From contig JANQRV010000188.1 of NCBI GenBank assembly GCA_028284395.1, positions 1 through 64,000 of the forward strand: a stretch of 64,000 nucleotides of DNA. Reading direction: 5' to 3'. The notes below the pieces were generated by a model. The model was given only the letters and a program-made list of their open reading frames with translations. It was not told where the DNA came from and made no database searches. The first letter of the stretch is position 1. Every line of letters begins with the position of its first letter. Origin of the DNA: Saprospiraceae bacterium. GTDB lineage: Bacteria > Bacteroidota > Bacteroidia > Chitinophagales > Saprospiraceae. This document shows, piece by piece, positions 36,721 through 45,265 of the stretch. Made by a program: the position numbers and the translations under genes.

Positions 36721-38421
36721 ATGAAAAAGCTATTTCTATCTATCATTGTATTGATCCTGGGACTAGGAAATGTTGTTGCACAGAATAAGGTATTTTACAC
36801 GGTGCAAATTGGAACTTTCCTCAATGCTACTAAGGGAGACTTTTCTGAGGTGGAATCTCTTGGGTTTATTTACGCCAATCCGATAGAAAATAACTTGTCG
36901 GAAGTGTTTATAGGGGCTTATGATGAGGCAAAGGCTGCAGAGAAAATGGCGGACCGACTAATTGCTAAAGGATACTCCAATGCTTTTGCACAGGAAAAAT
37001 TTACCGGTGATGGAAAAGAGGTTGCAGTAATTCAAATTGCTACGCGTAACTTGAACCAGAAGCTCGATTGGGAAAGTTTTCTCCAGGCGGGTGATTTGTA
37101 TATTCAACCTTTTGATAAGCAAGTAAAGATTATTGCCGACACTTATACTAGTTTGAGCGAGGCGAAGCAAAAACTTCCGGCAATCCGTAAAATGGGTTTT
37201 AAGGATGCTTTCGTTAAGACGATGAATTCAGCTTACTTGCACAAAGTTGGCCGCTTTGAATTGGGTAATGATTACAAGCAACCATTGATTCCGTTGAATT
37301 TCAACGCCAGCCCATCTTCTAATGTTGCCAACAACCAACAACCAACTGGATATGATATTGGAGCCCAGGGAGAATTGACCAGAAAGGCGCCTCCGGTTGC
37401 GGCAACCCCAAGATTGGTTACCAGTACGCCGAAGATTCGTGCAAAAGTGAAAAGGGGTTCCGTTTTGGAATTTCAAAAGCTACTAAAGTCCGAACAATTG
37501 TACTCCGGAAGCCTCGACGGATTTTATGGAGCAAACACCAACAAAGGGTATCAGCAGCTCAAGACACAGAATCGCATGTTGCAGAAATATTCCTTGCTGG
37601 CAAATGCGATGGCTGGAAAGAATGAGGTAGGGTCAAGGTTTCCATTGCAAAATGTAATCAACAACATCAATACAAATTCTTCTGCTTTAGCCGACCTCGA
37701 GCGCTATACTGCTCCCGTAGCCAATGCTTATCGGGCATATTTGTTGTTCTACAATTTTGGCCCGTCAGTAGAGGTGAATCAGCTGATGAATGCGGCAATT
37801 AAGGGGGCTTATCCACAAAATCAACTGGGAGGCTTAAGTCCAGTCGATCCTAGTGCGAGTTATTCGTACAATGATATGAATCAGGTTATGTTACACTTGC
37901 TCTTTGTGCATAGTGCAGCTGGTAATCAATACAATGTACCTTGCTGGTTGTTTTCGGCGCATCCGAATGAGACGGCGCGTGCAAATGCAATTATGACCAA
38001 TTTCCCCGGGTTCAATTATGCTACTCAACAATGTGATCAATTTTCGACTTGGCAAGAAGTCCAGTTGTTGCAAGCCATTGCTGAAGACCTGAATGCCGAT
38101 CCCCAACTGAATAAAAACCGACTTGCGCTGGACGCCGCAGCCAGAAATGACTTATACATCGCAAACCAACCCTTGGTTTCTTCTGAACAGAGGGCTTTGG
38201 AAGACTGGCATAATGCTCTCTGGAATGGACTGAATGGTTGGGCTTCGAGAGATCCGCTTAATCAGAAAATGTTGACGGCATTAAAAGCATCCTACTATCA
38301 ATCATTCATTCTCCTGGAGGACTTTTATATGAATAAAGGATTGAAGGCAAATGCGGCAAAAGGATTAGCGTTAGCAGCGCTTCACACCATGGTAGGTTAC
38401 CATTTAGAGCGCTTTTTATGA
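36721..38421 (+). CDS. exported protein with SPOR-like repeats and peptidoglycan-binding-like segment
   Basis: 566 residues with signal peptide (KKLFLSIIVLILGLGNVVAQ). Three N-terminal repeats resemble SPOR folds: VFYTVQIGTFLNATKGDF, VAVIQIATRNLNQKL and VKIIADTYTSLSEAKQKL...MGFKDAFVK. A short PG_binding_1-like segment is at about 245-285 (LEFQKLLKSEQLYSGSLDGFYG). The C-terminal half is helical with no known family. Expected in the periplasm, touching denuded peptidoglycan, perhaps division-related; this is inference. Confidence 0.78.
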   Translation: MKKLFLSIIVLILGLGNVVAQNKVFYTVQIGTFLNATKGDFSEVESLGFIYANPIENNLSEVFIGAYDEAKAAEKMADRLIAKGYSNAFAQEKFTGDGKEVAVIQIATRNLNQKLDWESFLQAGDLYIQPFDKQVKIIADTYTSLSEAKQKLPAIRKMGFKDAFVKTMNSAYLHKVGRFELGNDYKQPLIPLNFNASPSSNVANNQQPTGYDIGAQGELTRKAPPVAATPRLVTSTPKIRAKVKRGSVLEFQKLLKSEQLYSGSLDGFYGANTNKGYQQLKTQNRMLQKYSLLANAMAGKNEVGSRFPLQNVINNINTNSSALADLERYTAPVANAYRAYLLFYNFGPSVEVNQLMNAAIKGAYPQNQLGGLSPVDPSASYSYNDMNQVMLHLLFVHSAAGNQYNVPCWLFSAHPNETARANAIMTNFPGFNYATQQCDQFSTWQEVQLLQAIAEDLNADPQLNKNRLALDAAARNDLYIANQPLVSSEQRALEDWHNALWNGLNGWASRDPLNQKMLTALKASYYQSFILLEDFYMNKGLKANAAKGLALAALHTMVGYHLERFL

Positions 38422-38437
38422 TATCCGTAAGTGTCTG

Positions 38438-38488
38438 GTTAAATATCTGTTAAATCTACATTTGGCGTCCCCCGATTGGTTAAATTTG
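38438..38488 (+). promoter_or_regulatory. GTTAAAT direct repeats and -7 elements before the second two-component operon
   Basis: Two perfect GTTAAAT copies (38438-38444, 38449-38455) are spaced exactly 11 bp, with a third copy at 38479-38485 overlapping an exact -7 element TAAATTTG (38481-38488). Another exact -7, TACATTTG, is at 38457-38464. The kinase ATG is at 38530. Confidence 0.5.
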
Positions 38489-38529
38489 TCTGGATGCCTT
38501 CCGTTTTTAACTTAAGACTTTCCAGATAG

Positions 38530-40068
38530 ATGAATAAAAGAGTTATTTGGATTATTGTAGGACTGATGAGCGTTGCGGTCATAGGGGTGATCTGGTCGCA
38601 AATGAGAGTAGTATTGGATTCGATAGAATCGATATCCGAAAAATTTGATTCCAATGTTCAGGAAGCACTCGTTAACGTGGCGGATCGCTTGGAGAAAGAG
38701 GAAAAAAAAGAATATCTCAAGTACACCACCAACGGCTATTCGGTAAGGAGGCTACAAAACTCTCATCTCAACCTTTCTAATTCCAACATATTAGGGCAGT
38801 TTGATACACATCTTGATATTCTCGGGGATTTGAGTTTGGCAAACAGTAGTTTGGAACAGATATTTCTTCAACTGACCGATGACGATTTCTGTCCAAGCTG
38901 TCGGATGCGCAAAGGAATGCTGGGTCAGCACATTGCGGAAACAGAAACTGTAAATTCTACACCATTGGGAGAACGGGTGAACCCCGAAAGAATTCGAGAA
39001 TTGTTGGATCAAGAATTGGCTAAATGGAGTATCACAGAGCAGTATAATTTTGGTGTTTATTCCAACCAGACACAAAGCTGGTTATTTGTCAACGATCATT
39101 TTCTCTACGATGAGGAAAAAAAGTCGAGAACAACCATCCCTGGTATTCAAAACCCTCCGGATTCAAAACCATATGAAACGACTTTATTTCCTCGCTCAAG
39201 TTCCAGTTCTTTTCCACCCGGATTTCTGGTGGTCCAATTCCCTCAAAAATCCTCCTTTATTTGGAGTTCTCTGCGGTTAAACCTTCTCGGCACGATTTTT
39301 TTTGCTGCTATTATATTGGGGTGTTTCGCCTATTCGGTAAATGTGATTTTTCAACAGAAAAAGATTTCCGAGGTGAAGACAGATTTTATCAACAATATGA
39401 CTCATGAGTTCAAAACTCCCATAGCCACTATTTCTCTTGCAGCAGATTCGATTTCGAGTCCAATGATTTCAGGAAGTCCGGAAAAGATAAAACGTTTTGC
39501 AAAAATCATCAAGCAAGAGAATAAGAGAATGAATAGTCAGGTAGAGAAGGTATTGCAAATGGCTTTGCTCGACAAGAAGGAGTTTTCTTTGAAATGGACA
39601 GAGATTAATTTGCATGATATTATTTATCGTGCTGTTGAAAACATTAGTTTACAAGCCGAGCAACGGGACGGAGTGGTCAATTCGATTTTAGAGGCAACGA
39701 ATCCCATCATTATTGGTGATGTTACCCACGTATCAAATATCATCAATAACCTACTGGATAATGCAAACAAATACAGTCCGGAAAAACCGGAAATTTCCGT
39801 TTTTACCCGAAATGTTTCCAGAGGCGTAGAAATTGTCATTAAGGATAATGGCATTGGAATGAGCAAGGAAGCAAGAAAACATATTTTTGATAAATTTTAT
39901 AGGGTACATACCGGTGATTTGCATGATGTCAAAGGTTTTGGGTTGGGGTTGAGCTACGTTAAAGCAATGATGTTAGCTCATAAAGGCCAGATTGATGTAA
40001 AAAGTGAACTGGGTAAGGGGAGTAGCTTTATTCTCTTTTTTCCTTTTGGATCAAATTCAAATAATTGA
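38530..40068 (+). CDS. two-component sensor histidine kinase
   Basis: 512 residues. TM1 at about 5-22, a long periplasmic sensor (about 25-250) with an unusual CPSCRMRKG motif that could bind metal or form a disulfide, TM2 at about 250-272, HisKA with His292 (NNMTHEFKTPIATISL), HATPase with NLLDNANKYS, DNGIGM, FDKFYRV and GFGLGLSYV. It resembles the RprX-like kinase in this window, with a larger sensor. The cognate response regulator follows after a 186-base gap containing a dyad. Confidence 0.94.
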   Translation: MNKRVIWIIVGLMSVAVIGVIWSQMRVVLDSIESISEKFDSNVQEALVNVADRLEKEEKKEYLKYTTNGYSVRRLQNSHLNLSNSNILGQFDTHLDILGDLSLANSSLEQIFLQLTDDDFCPSCRMRKGMLGQHIAETETVNSTPLGERVNPERIRELLDQELAKWSITEQYNFGVYSNQTQSWLFVNDHFLYDEEKKSRTTIPGIQNPPDSKPYETTLFPRSSSSSFPPGFLVVQFPQKSSFIWSSLRLNLLGTIFFAAIILGCFAYSVNVIFQQKKISEVKTDFINNMTHEFKTPIATISLAADSISSPMISGSPEKIKRFAKIIKQENKRMNSQVEKVLQMALLDKKEFSLKWTEINLHDIIYRAVENISLQAEQRDGVVNSILEATNPIIIGDVTHVSNIINNLLDNANKYSPEKPEISVFTRNVSRGVEIVIKDNGIGMSKEARKHIFDKFYRVHTGDLHDVKGFGLGLSYVKAMMLAHKGQIDVKSELGKGSSFILFFPFGSNSNN

Positions 40069-40147
40069 GCTTTGAACCAAATACCAACGGAATTATCTGC
40101 GGTTTTGCGACATTCGACCCAGAAAAATACAACTTAATACCTACAAT

Positions 40148-40211
40148 TATCGTTAATAATTAAACGATTGAAAATCACCATATTCAGTAAAAAATCAAAC
40201 TATTCTACATT
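40148..40211 (+). promoter_or_regulatory. possible promoter and dyad of the second response regulator
   Basis: An interrupted dyad ATCGTT (40149-40154) / AACGAT (40163-40168) contains a GTTAA core on one side. TACATTTA (40204-40211), one mismatch from TAnnTTTG, is 44 bases before the ATG. This suggests the regulator can be expressed apart from its kinase. Confidence 0.3.
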
Positions 40212-40254
40212 TACTGCGGTGTAAACTGCAGATGACTAAGAAAAAGTACCGACT

Positions 40255-40977
40255 ATGTCCAATAATAAGATTTTACTAGTTGAAGACGATCAGAATTTTG
40301 GAGATGTGCTGCGTTCTTACCTGGAAATGCATGGATTTGACGTGACTTTGGCAACTGACGGTGTCCAGGGTTTTGAAAGTTACAATAGGGGAGAGTATGA
40401 TCTTTGCATTTTTGATGTGATGATGCCCAAAAAGGACGGCTTTACCTTAGCCAAAGAAATTAGAGAGAAAGATACAGAAATGCCTATTATCTTTTTGACT
40501 GCCAAAACTATGAAAGAAGACATTCTGAAAGGCTTTAAGATTGGAGCTGATGATTATATTACCAAACCTTTCGTTTCAGAAGAACTCCTCTACCGGGTGC
40601 AAGCAATCTTGAAAAGGAGCCAGCAGAAAGCTGATCCGAAAGAAGAAGTCAAAGAGTTCGAGATAGGAAAATATCACTTTAATTACCCCTTGAGAATATT
40701 AACTTACGATCCGGAAGGAGGAAATGAAGAAAAATCTAAACTTTCACCAAAAGAGGCACAATTATTGCGGATGTTTGCAATGTATATGAATGATATACTT
40801 CCAAGGTCCGAAGCCTTAACAAAAATATGGGGGGAAGACAATTACTTCACAGCTCGAAGCATGGATGTTTTCGTAACAAAATTGCGGAAATATTTGAAGA
40901 AAGATGAGAACATTGAAATCGTAAATATTCACGGAAACGGATTTCAACTGTTAGTTAGGGCTGAGGAACAAGCATGA
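40255..40977 (+). CDS. OmpR-family response regulator (RprY-like)
   Basis: 240 residues. Receiver with ED-D at 10-12 (LLVEDDQNFGDVL), phospho-acceptor Asp54 (LCIFDVMMPKKDGFTLAKEIR), IIFLTAKTMKEDILKGFKIGADDYITKPF, then a winged helix from about 145 (LSPKEAQLLRMFAMY ... SMDVFVTKLRKYLKKD ... IVNIHGNGFQLL). It is closer to Bacteroides RprY than the copy at 20.6 kb. A 186-base gap separates it from the kinase gene. Confidence 0.95.
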   Translation: MSNNKILLVEDDQNFGDVLRSYLEMHGFDVTLATDGVQGFESYNRGEYDLCIFDVMMPKKDGFTLAKEIREKDTEMPIIFLTAKTMKEDILKGFKIGADDYITKPFVSEELLYRVQAILKRSQQKADPKEEVKEFEIGKYHFNYPLRILTYDPEGGNEEKSKLSPKEAQLLRMFAMYMNDILPRSEALTKIWGEDNYFTARSMDVFVTKLRKYLKKDENIEIVNIHGNGFQLLVRAEEQA

Positions 40978-40992
40978 AATTAAAATTTTCTG

Positions 40993-41000
40993 TATATTTG
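40993..41000 (+). promoter_or_regulatory. -7 element upstream of the pyrD leader
   Basis: TATATTTG matches TAnnTTTG exactly; it lies 134 bases before the pyrD start and upstream of the leader terminator. No -33 TTG is at the normal distance. Confidence 0.5.
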
Positions 41001-41076
41001 TGGAAACAAACATTTTTTCGAATGTAATTCGCCTTCATTCACTGAAGGTTCTTGCATAAATTTAGTTTTTGGGATT

Positions 41077-41124
41077 ATGATTCTTGGCTGGGCATTTCAT
41101 TATGACCCGGCCGTTTTTTTTTAA
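41077..41124 (+). CDS. candidate 15-residue leader peptide of pyrD
   Basis: ATG 41077 to TAA 41122-41124 encodes MILGWAFHYDPAVFF. The frame runs through both arms of the terminator hairpin; its last two codons (Phe-Phe) and the T of the stop are the terminator's T run, and it ends nine bases before the pyrD GTG. No strong ribosome-binding site is evident. It may be chance, but the position is that expected for translation-coupled attenuation as in the enterobacterial pyrBI leader. Confidence 0.35.
   Translation: MILGWAFHYDPAVFF
41086..41122 (+). terminator. intrinsic terminator in the pyrD leader
   Basis: Stem GGCTGGG (41086-41092) / CCCGGCC (41106-41112), seven pairs with one U-G wobble, 13-base loop, followed by GT9 (41113-41122). 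It is only 11 bases before the pyrD start, so pyrD transcripts must read through it. A U-rich tract (41060-41070) lies upstream, where polymerase could pause. Confidence 0.8.
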
Positions 41125-41133
41125 ACCTTTGAT

Positions 41134-42165
41134 GTGTACAGGTATCTTCTAAAACCTATTTTTTTCTTATTCTCTCCTGAAAAGGCTCACTATTTCACTG
41201 TATTCGCTTTCAAATTTGTACTAGCTATTCCTGTACTTGGTAATGTGGTCAGATCCTACTACCGTCTGGAGGATACTCGATTAGAAAGGAAATTTCTGGG
41301 CCTTCGATTTAAGAATCCGATCGGTCTGGCAGCAGGTTTCGATAAGGATGGTCGATTCTATCAAACCATGTCTGCACTTGGGTTTGGTTTCATCGAAGTC
41401 GGAACCGTAACGCCAAGAGCTCAATCGGGTAATCCACAGCCCCGCTTATTCAGGTTACCGAAGTCTAAAGCATTGATCAATCGAATGGGATTCAATAATT
41501 CAGGAGCCGATCCTTTAGTGACTAACCTTAAGAAGGAAAGGCCGAAAGGTTTGATAATTGGCGGAAATATTGGTAAGAATAAAAATACACCCAATGACAG
41601 AGCTGTGGACGACTACGCCCAGTGTTTCGATCAGCTATTTCCCTATGTGGACTACTTTGTCGTAAATGTTAGTTCTCCTAATACACCAAATCTTAGAGCT
41701 CTACAAGAAAAAGAGCCATTGACTAAATTATTGCAGTTTTTGCAGGATCTCAACCAGGCTAAATCAAAACCTAAACCCATGCTGCTGAAGATTGCACCGG
41801 ATTTGACCAATGAACAATTGGATGACATCCTGGAGATCATTGACAATACCGGCGTAGACGGCATCATAGCGACCAATACTACTATTGGGCGGGAAGGACT
41901 CCAAGAAGACTTCTCTCAAGTTGCAGAAATTGGCGCTGGTGGATTAAGTGGTCAACCACTGGAGCAGCGTTCTACAGAAGTAATTCGTTATTTAAGTAAG
42001 CAAACAAACGGAGAATTATTCATTATTGGCGTCGGCGGGATACACTCACCTCAGTCAGCAATTGAAAAGCTACAAGCTGGCGCCGCTCTGGTACAGATCT
42101 ATACTGGTCTGATCTACGAGGGACCTTCCTTAATCAAGCGCATAAAGAAAAGCCTCTTAAAATAA
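41134..42165 (+). CDS. pyrD: dihydroorotate dehydrogenase (quinone), class 2
   Basis: 343 residues from GTG 41134; [20 protein letters not shown] matches the hydrophobic quinone-tunnel N-terminus of class 2 enzymes, so a later start is ruled out. FMN and substrate motifs: [68 protein letters not shown] (with the class 2 catalytic Ser) and [16 protein letters not shown]. It oxidises dihydroorotate to orotate at the membrane. It follows the response regulator gene but is separated from it by a terminator and a promoter-like element. Confidence 0.96.
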   Translation: MYRYLLKPIFFLFSPEKAHYFTVFAFKFVLAIPVLGNVVRSYYRLEDTRLERKFLGLRFKNPIGLAAGFDKDGRFYQTMSALGFGFIEVGTVTPRAQSGNPQPRLFRLPKSKALINRMGFNNSGADPLVTNLKKERPKGLIIGGNIGKNKNTPNDRAVDDYAQCFDQLFPYVDYFVVNVSSPNTPNLRALQEKEPLTKLLQFLQDLNQAKSKPKPMLLKIAPDLTNEQLDDILEIIDNTGVDGIIATNTTIGREGLQEDFSQVAEIGAGGLSGQPLEQRSTEVIRYLSKQTNGELFIIGVGGIHSPQSAIEKLQAGAALVQIYTGLIYEGPSLIKRIKKSLLK

Positions 42166-42207
42166 GTTGTAGTAATCTTTTTTGTAAACTCTGCATGTTG
42201 ATGTCCC

Positions 42208-42369
42208 ATGATCCTATATACTATGATCCTGTCACTGCTGTGCTATAGTCTGTACGGTATTGTTAAAGAGGAAGACCATCCTTTTACAAGCGATTTTCGT
42301 TTTTGGTTGATCATCGTTTCCGGTCTTGTCCTGGTTGTCGCTATTTACGGAAGCGTTATTAATCTTTGA
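42208..42369 (+). CDS. 53-aa two-helix membrane protein after pyrD
   Basis: ATG 42208 to TGA 42367-42369. Two hydrophobic segments (LYTMILSLLCYSLYGIV and FWLIIVSGLVLVVAIYGSVI) flank a charged loop (KEEDHPFTSDFR), a clean two-helix hairpin topology. It starts 43 bases after pyrD and its 3' end overlaps the convergent nadC stop by 11 bases. Not recognised. Codon use is like its neighbours. The clean topology favours a real small protein. Confidence 0.5.
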   Translation: MILYTMILSLLCYSLYGIVKEEDHPFTSDFRFWLIIVSGLVLVVAIYGSVINL

Positions 42370-43228
42370 CCACTTTGAGACTAATGTCCATGCTGGTGGC
42401 AGAGTGCGTGAGTGCTCCAACGGAAATATAGTTGACACCAGTCTTGGCAATTTTCCTAATGGTATGGATGTTGACGCCGCCAGAGGCTTCCACTTCATAT
42501 CTCCCGTCGATGGTAATAACTGCTTCTTCTAAAATTGGCAATTCGAAGTTGTCTAACATTATCCTCGTGATATTCCCGGCTTCTAGTACTTGATGTAATT
42601 CTACCAAGTTTCTCACTTCCACAGTTACACCCAAGTCTAAATTCTTGTCTTTTTTGTATGCACGAACTTTTTCAATGGCCTGTTTGATTCCGCCGCAAGC
42701 ATCGATGTGGTTGTCTTTGATCATGATCCAATCGTATAGCCCATTTCTGTAGTTGGTGCATCCTCCCAAGCGAACGGCCCACTTTTCCAGAAAACGTATC
42801 AATGGCGTTGTTTTCCTGGTGTCTAAAATAGTAACGGGTAAGTCTTCGATCTCAAACTTGAAACGGTTGCTTAAGGTGGCGATTCCGCTCATTCTCTGAA
42901 GGGTGTTGAGGATGACACGTTCCGCTTTAAGTAAAGCATGGGTATTGCAAATGACTTCGAATGCAACGTCGCCATAGTTGACGTCAGAGCCATCTTCTAT
43001 CAAAGTGGTAAAAGACGAGGTCGGGTCCAATTTTTTGAATATGTATTCAGCCACTTCAATACCAGCGATCACACCAGCGTCTTTAATGAAAAGATGTGCT
43101 TTGGAAGTACTATCGGGGTCGATACAAGCCAAGGTGGTATGGTCGCCTTCTCCTATATCTTCCTGAAGGGCTGATTCCACAAATTTATCCAACAGGACGG
43201 AGACGGTGAGATCATTCGCTATAGCCAT
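42359..43228 (-). CDS. nadC: nicotinate-nucleotide pyrophosphorylase (quinolinate phosphoribosyltransferase)
   Basis: 289 residues. EDIGEGDHTTLACID at the N-terminus, AERVILNTLQRMSGIATLSNRF, ILDTRKTTPLIRFLEKWAVRLGGCTNYRNGLYDWIMIKDNHI (substrate and PRPP-binding core) and YEVEASGGVNIHTIRKIAKTGVNYISVGALTHS (C-terminal barrel). Converts quinolinate + PRPP to nicotinate mononucleotide, feeding NadD encoded at 8.5 kb. nadA and nadB are not seen. Confidence 0.97.
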   Translation of the reverse strand: MAIANDLTVSVLLDKFVESALQEDIGEGDHTTLACIDPDSTSKAHLFIKDAGVIAGIEVAEYIFKKLDPTSSFTTLIEDGSDVNYGDVAFEVICNTHALLKAERVILNTLQRMSGIATLSNRFKFEIEDLPVTILDTRKTTPLIRFLEKWAVRLGGCTNYRNGLYDWIMIKDNHIDACGGIKQAIEKVRAYKKDKNLDLGVTVEVRNLVELHQVLEAGNITRIMLDNFELPILEEAVITIDGRYEVEASGGVNIHTIRKIAKTGVNYISVGALTHSATSMDISLKVVKD

Positions 43229-43244
43229 TTCTATTTTTTGGGTG

Positions 43245-43252
43245 CAAAGATA
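43245..43252 (-). promoter_or_regulatory. -7 element of the nadC promoter
   Basis: On the minus strand TATCTTTG, an exact TAnnTTTG match, 16 bases before the nadC ATG, implying a very short 5' UTR. Confidence 0.5.
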
Positions 43253-43263
43253 AGTTTTTTAAA

Positions 43264-44025
43264 TTAGAAGAGCACACCGATTCTGACGATGATGTTATTG
43301 ATAGCTCCTTTGGAGTCTTCTCGGGCACCATCCGGCTTGTTTGGATTGTTGATAACCGTACCGTTGTCATCTGTGGCGTCGGTAAATCCGGATTGAAAGG
43401 CAAGGCCACCGAGTAGGCTCATATTTCCAGAGAGTTGATATTCGATTCCAGCACCGATTCCAACGGACAGATTAAGGGCGTTGACTTCTTGTCGAATATT
43501 GATTTTTTCATCTTGTTCTCCAACTCCCGGACCAGTTATCTCACCTCTGGCTTGAGTTTTGAAGCCTAGCGTGACAGCCGGTTCAATATAATAAGCAAGA
43601 TCTCTGGAAGTTTCTGGTTCGAATCTCATTTTAAGGCCCAATGGAATTTCCAGGTGCTGGATTCCGTATTTCAGCTTAACATTGTTGGGTAAAGTGTCCA
43701 GGCTGGGACTGAGATCCGATCGAGTCCAATAAGAACCTCCAAAGTCGTGGAGTAGCGTGCCTCCATTGTTGAAAGCGAAACCTAGTCCGGTTGTGAAAGC
43801 ATATCTATTATCGCCAGCAAAATAGTACTCTGCCAGCATTCCTAGCTTAAGTCCCAGATTGGTGCCGCTTGGATTGATTCTGGTTGTATTGGCAGACATC
43901 CAAGAGAATGTAGGACTGAACTGGAAGCCAAATCGAAGATTTTCGGCATCGAATTCAGTTTGGGCTACATTCAAGTTGAGGACCAGGAAAAATGGGAAAA
44001 GGATCAGATAATTTTTTTTCATCAC
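43264..44025 (-). CDS. outer membrane beta-barrel protein (PorT/PF13568-like)
   Basis: 253 residues with a signal peptide (YLILFPFFLVLNLNVAQ). It consists of about eight amphipathic strands, e.g. LRFGFQFSPTFSWMSA, LGLKLGMLAEYYFAG, YAFTTGLGFAFNNGGTLL, LEIPLGLKMRFEP, YYIEPAVTLGFKTQARG, LNLSVGIGAGIEYQL and the terminal NNIIVRIGVLF ending in Phe. This is the layout of the small PorT-like barrels of Bacteroidota. PorT itself is a T9SS component, but this sequence alone does not separate PorT from generic family members. Confidence 0.85.
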   Translation of the reverse strand: MMKKNYLILFPFFLVLNLNVAQTEFDAENLRFGFQFSPTFSWMSANTTRINPSGTNLGLKLGMLAEYYFAGDNRYAFTTGLGFAFNNGGTLLHDFGGSYWTRSDLSPSLDTLPNNVKLKYGIQHLEIPLGLKMRFEPETSRDLAYYIEPAVTLGFKTQARGEITGPGVGEQDEKINIRQEVNALNLSVGIGAGIEYQLSGNMSLLGGLAFQSGFTDATDDNGTVINNPNKPDGAREDSKGAINNIIVRIGVLF

Positions 44026-44153
44026 AAAATATTTTTGGTATTTGATTTCACGTTATACCGGCATAGAAATTGAAGCTACGCTATTTTGGACGGCTAAAAT
44101 AAAGTTTCGTTACAGTTCATCAAAGATAATATAACTATAAAGGGATTAATAAC

Positions 44154-45203
44154 ATGGAATTATTGAAAAATTGGAGGTGGTCCGTCTATTTCCTGCTGAC
44201 CATGTCATTGAGTGCTTGTATGTCCGATCGCGACCGTAGACATATTCCAGACGTAAGTGCGGTGGTGGTTACCCCCGAATTCAGAAGGTTTGAGCAGCAA
44301 CTTTTCGAGCTAGATACGACTCAATTACAGCAAAGTATCGCAGATTTGATGGAAGGGTATCCCGAATTCAGTGAGATCTATTTTACCCAAATACTGAAAT
44401 CACCCAACCCAAACTCTGGCGAAGCTTTTCAAGAATTTATCAAGGGCTTTATTAAGCATTCTGCAATCGGTGACCTTTATCAGAAATGCGAAGAATTATA
44501 TGGAGGCTTTTCTCCGCAGAAAGAACAATTGACTCAGGCATTCCAGTTTTTGAAGTATTATTTCCCAAAACTTCCGACCCCGGATGTCACTACCTTTATT
44601 TCTGAATACGGGGTGGGTAACTTTATCTACAAAGATCAGTCACTTGCGGTGGGATTGGATTTTTTTCTCGGGGCATCCTATCCCTATGCTGCCTACAATC
44701 AGGGAAATCCGAATTTTTCCAAATATTTGACCAGGACTTTTAATGAAGAACATCTGGTTTACAAAACGCTCCTGCCTTTGGTAGAGGACCTGGTTGGTGA
44801 TCCGCAAGGAGGAAGATTGTTGGATTTAATGGTCCATAATGGGAAAAAATTATACATTATGGACCATCTATTGCCGTATACACCCGATAGTATTAAACTT
44901 GAAATGACCCCTGATCAGGTTAAGTGGCTGAATGGTAATGAATTAGAAATGTGGGCTTTTTTTCTTAAAGAAGACCTCTTATACTCAAGCGAATGGATGA
45001 AGATCACAAAATACCTGAATTATAGTCCTCATTCACCTGGAATGCCGCCGGAAGCGCCAGGAAGAACAGCAAACTGGATGGGGTGGCAAATTGTTTCTAC
45101 TTATATGAGTCGTTTTCCTGAAAAGACGATGCAGGATTTAATTGCTATGAAGGATGCACAGGAGATTATGGATCTATCTAAATATAAACCGCGAAGGAGG
45201 TAA
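44154..45203 (+). CDS. gldB: gliding motility lipoprotein GldB-like
   Basis: 349 residues starting with a lipoprotein signal (SVYFLLTMSLSACMSD). Diagnostic GldB-like parts: RFEQQLFELDT near the N-terminus, FISEYGVGNFIYKDQSLAVGLDFFLGASYPY in the middle and LPYTPDSIKLEMTPDQVKWLNGNELEMWAFFLKEDLLYSS, ending PGRTANWMGWQIVSTYMSR. GldB is needed for gliding and T9SS function in Flavobacterium; its molecular role is not settled. gldC, often adjacent, is absent here. Confidence 0.88.
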   Translation: MELLKNWRWSVYFLLTMSLSACMSDRDRRHIPDVSAVVVTPEFRRFEQQLFELDTTQLQQSIADLMEGYPEFSEIYFTQILKSPNPNSGEAFQEFIKGFIKHSAIGDLYQKCEELYGGFSPQKEQLTQAFQFLKYYFPKLPTPDVTTFISEYGVGNFIYKDQSLAVGLDFFLGASYPYAAYNQGNPNFSKYLTRTFNEEHLVYKTLLPLVEDLVGDPQGGRLLDLMVHNGKKLYIMDHLLPYTPDSIKLEMTPDQVKWLNGNELEMWAFFLKEDLLYSSEWMKITKYLNYSPHSPGMPPEAPGRTANWMGWQIVSTYMSRFPEKTMQDLIAMKDAQEIMDLSKYKPRRR

Positions 45204-45265
45204 AGAGCCAGAAAAGAAAGACTATTTTTATCCAGCAAAGTCACCAGTTTAAAATCTAAAAGCAT

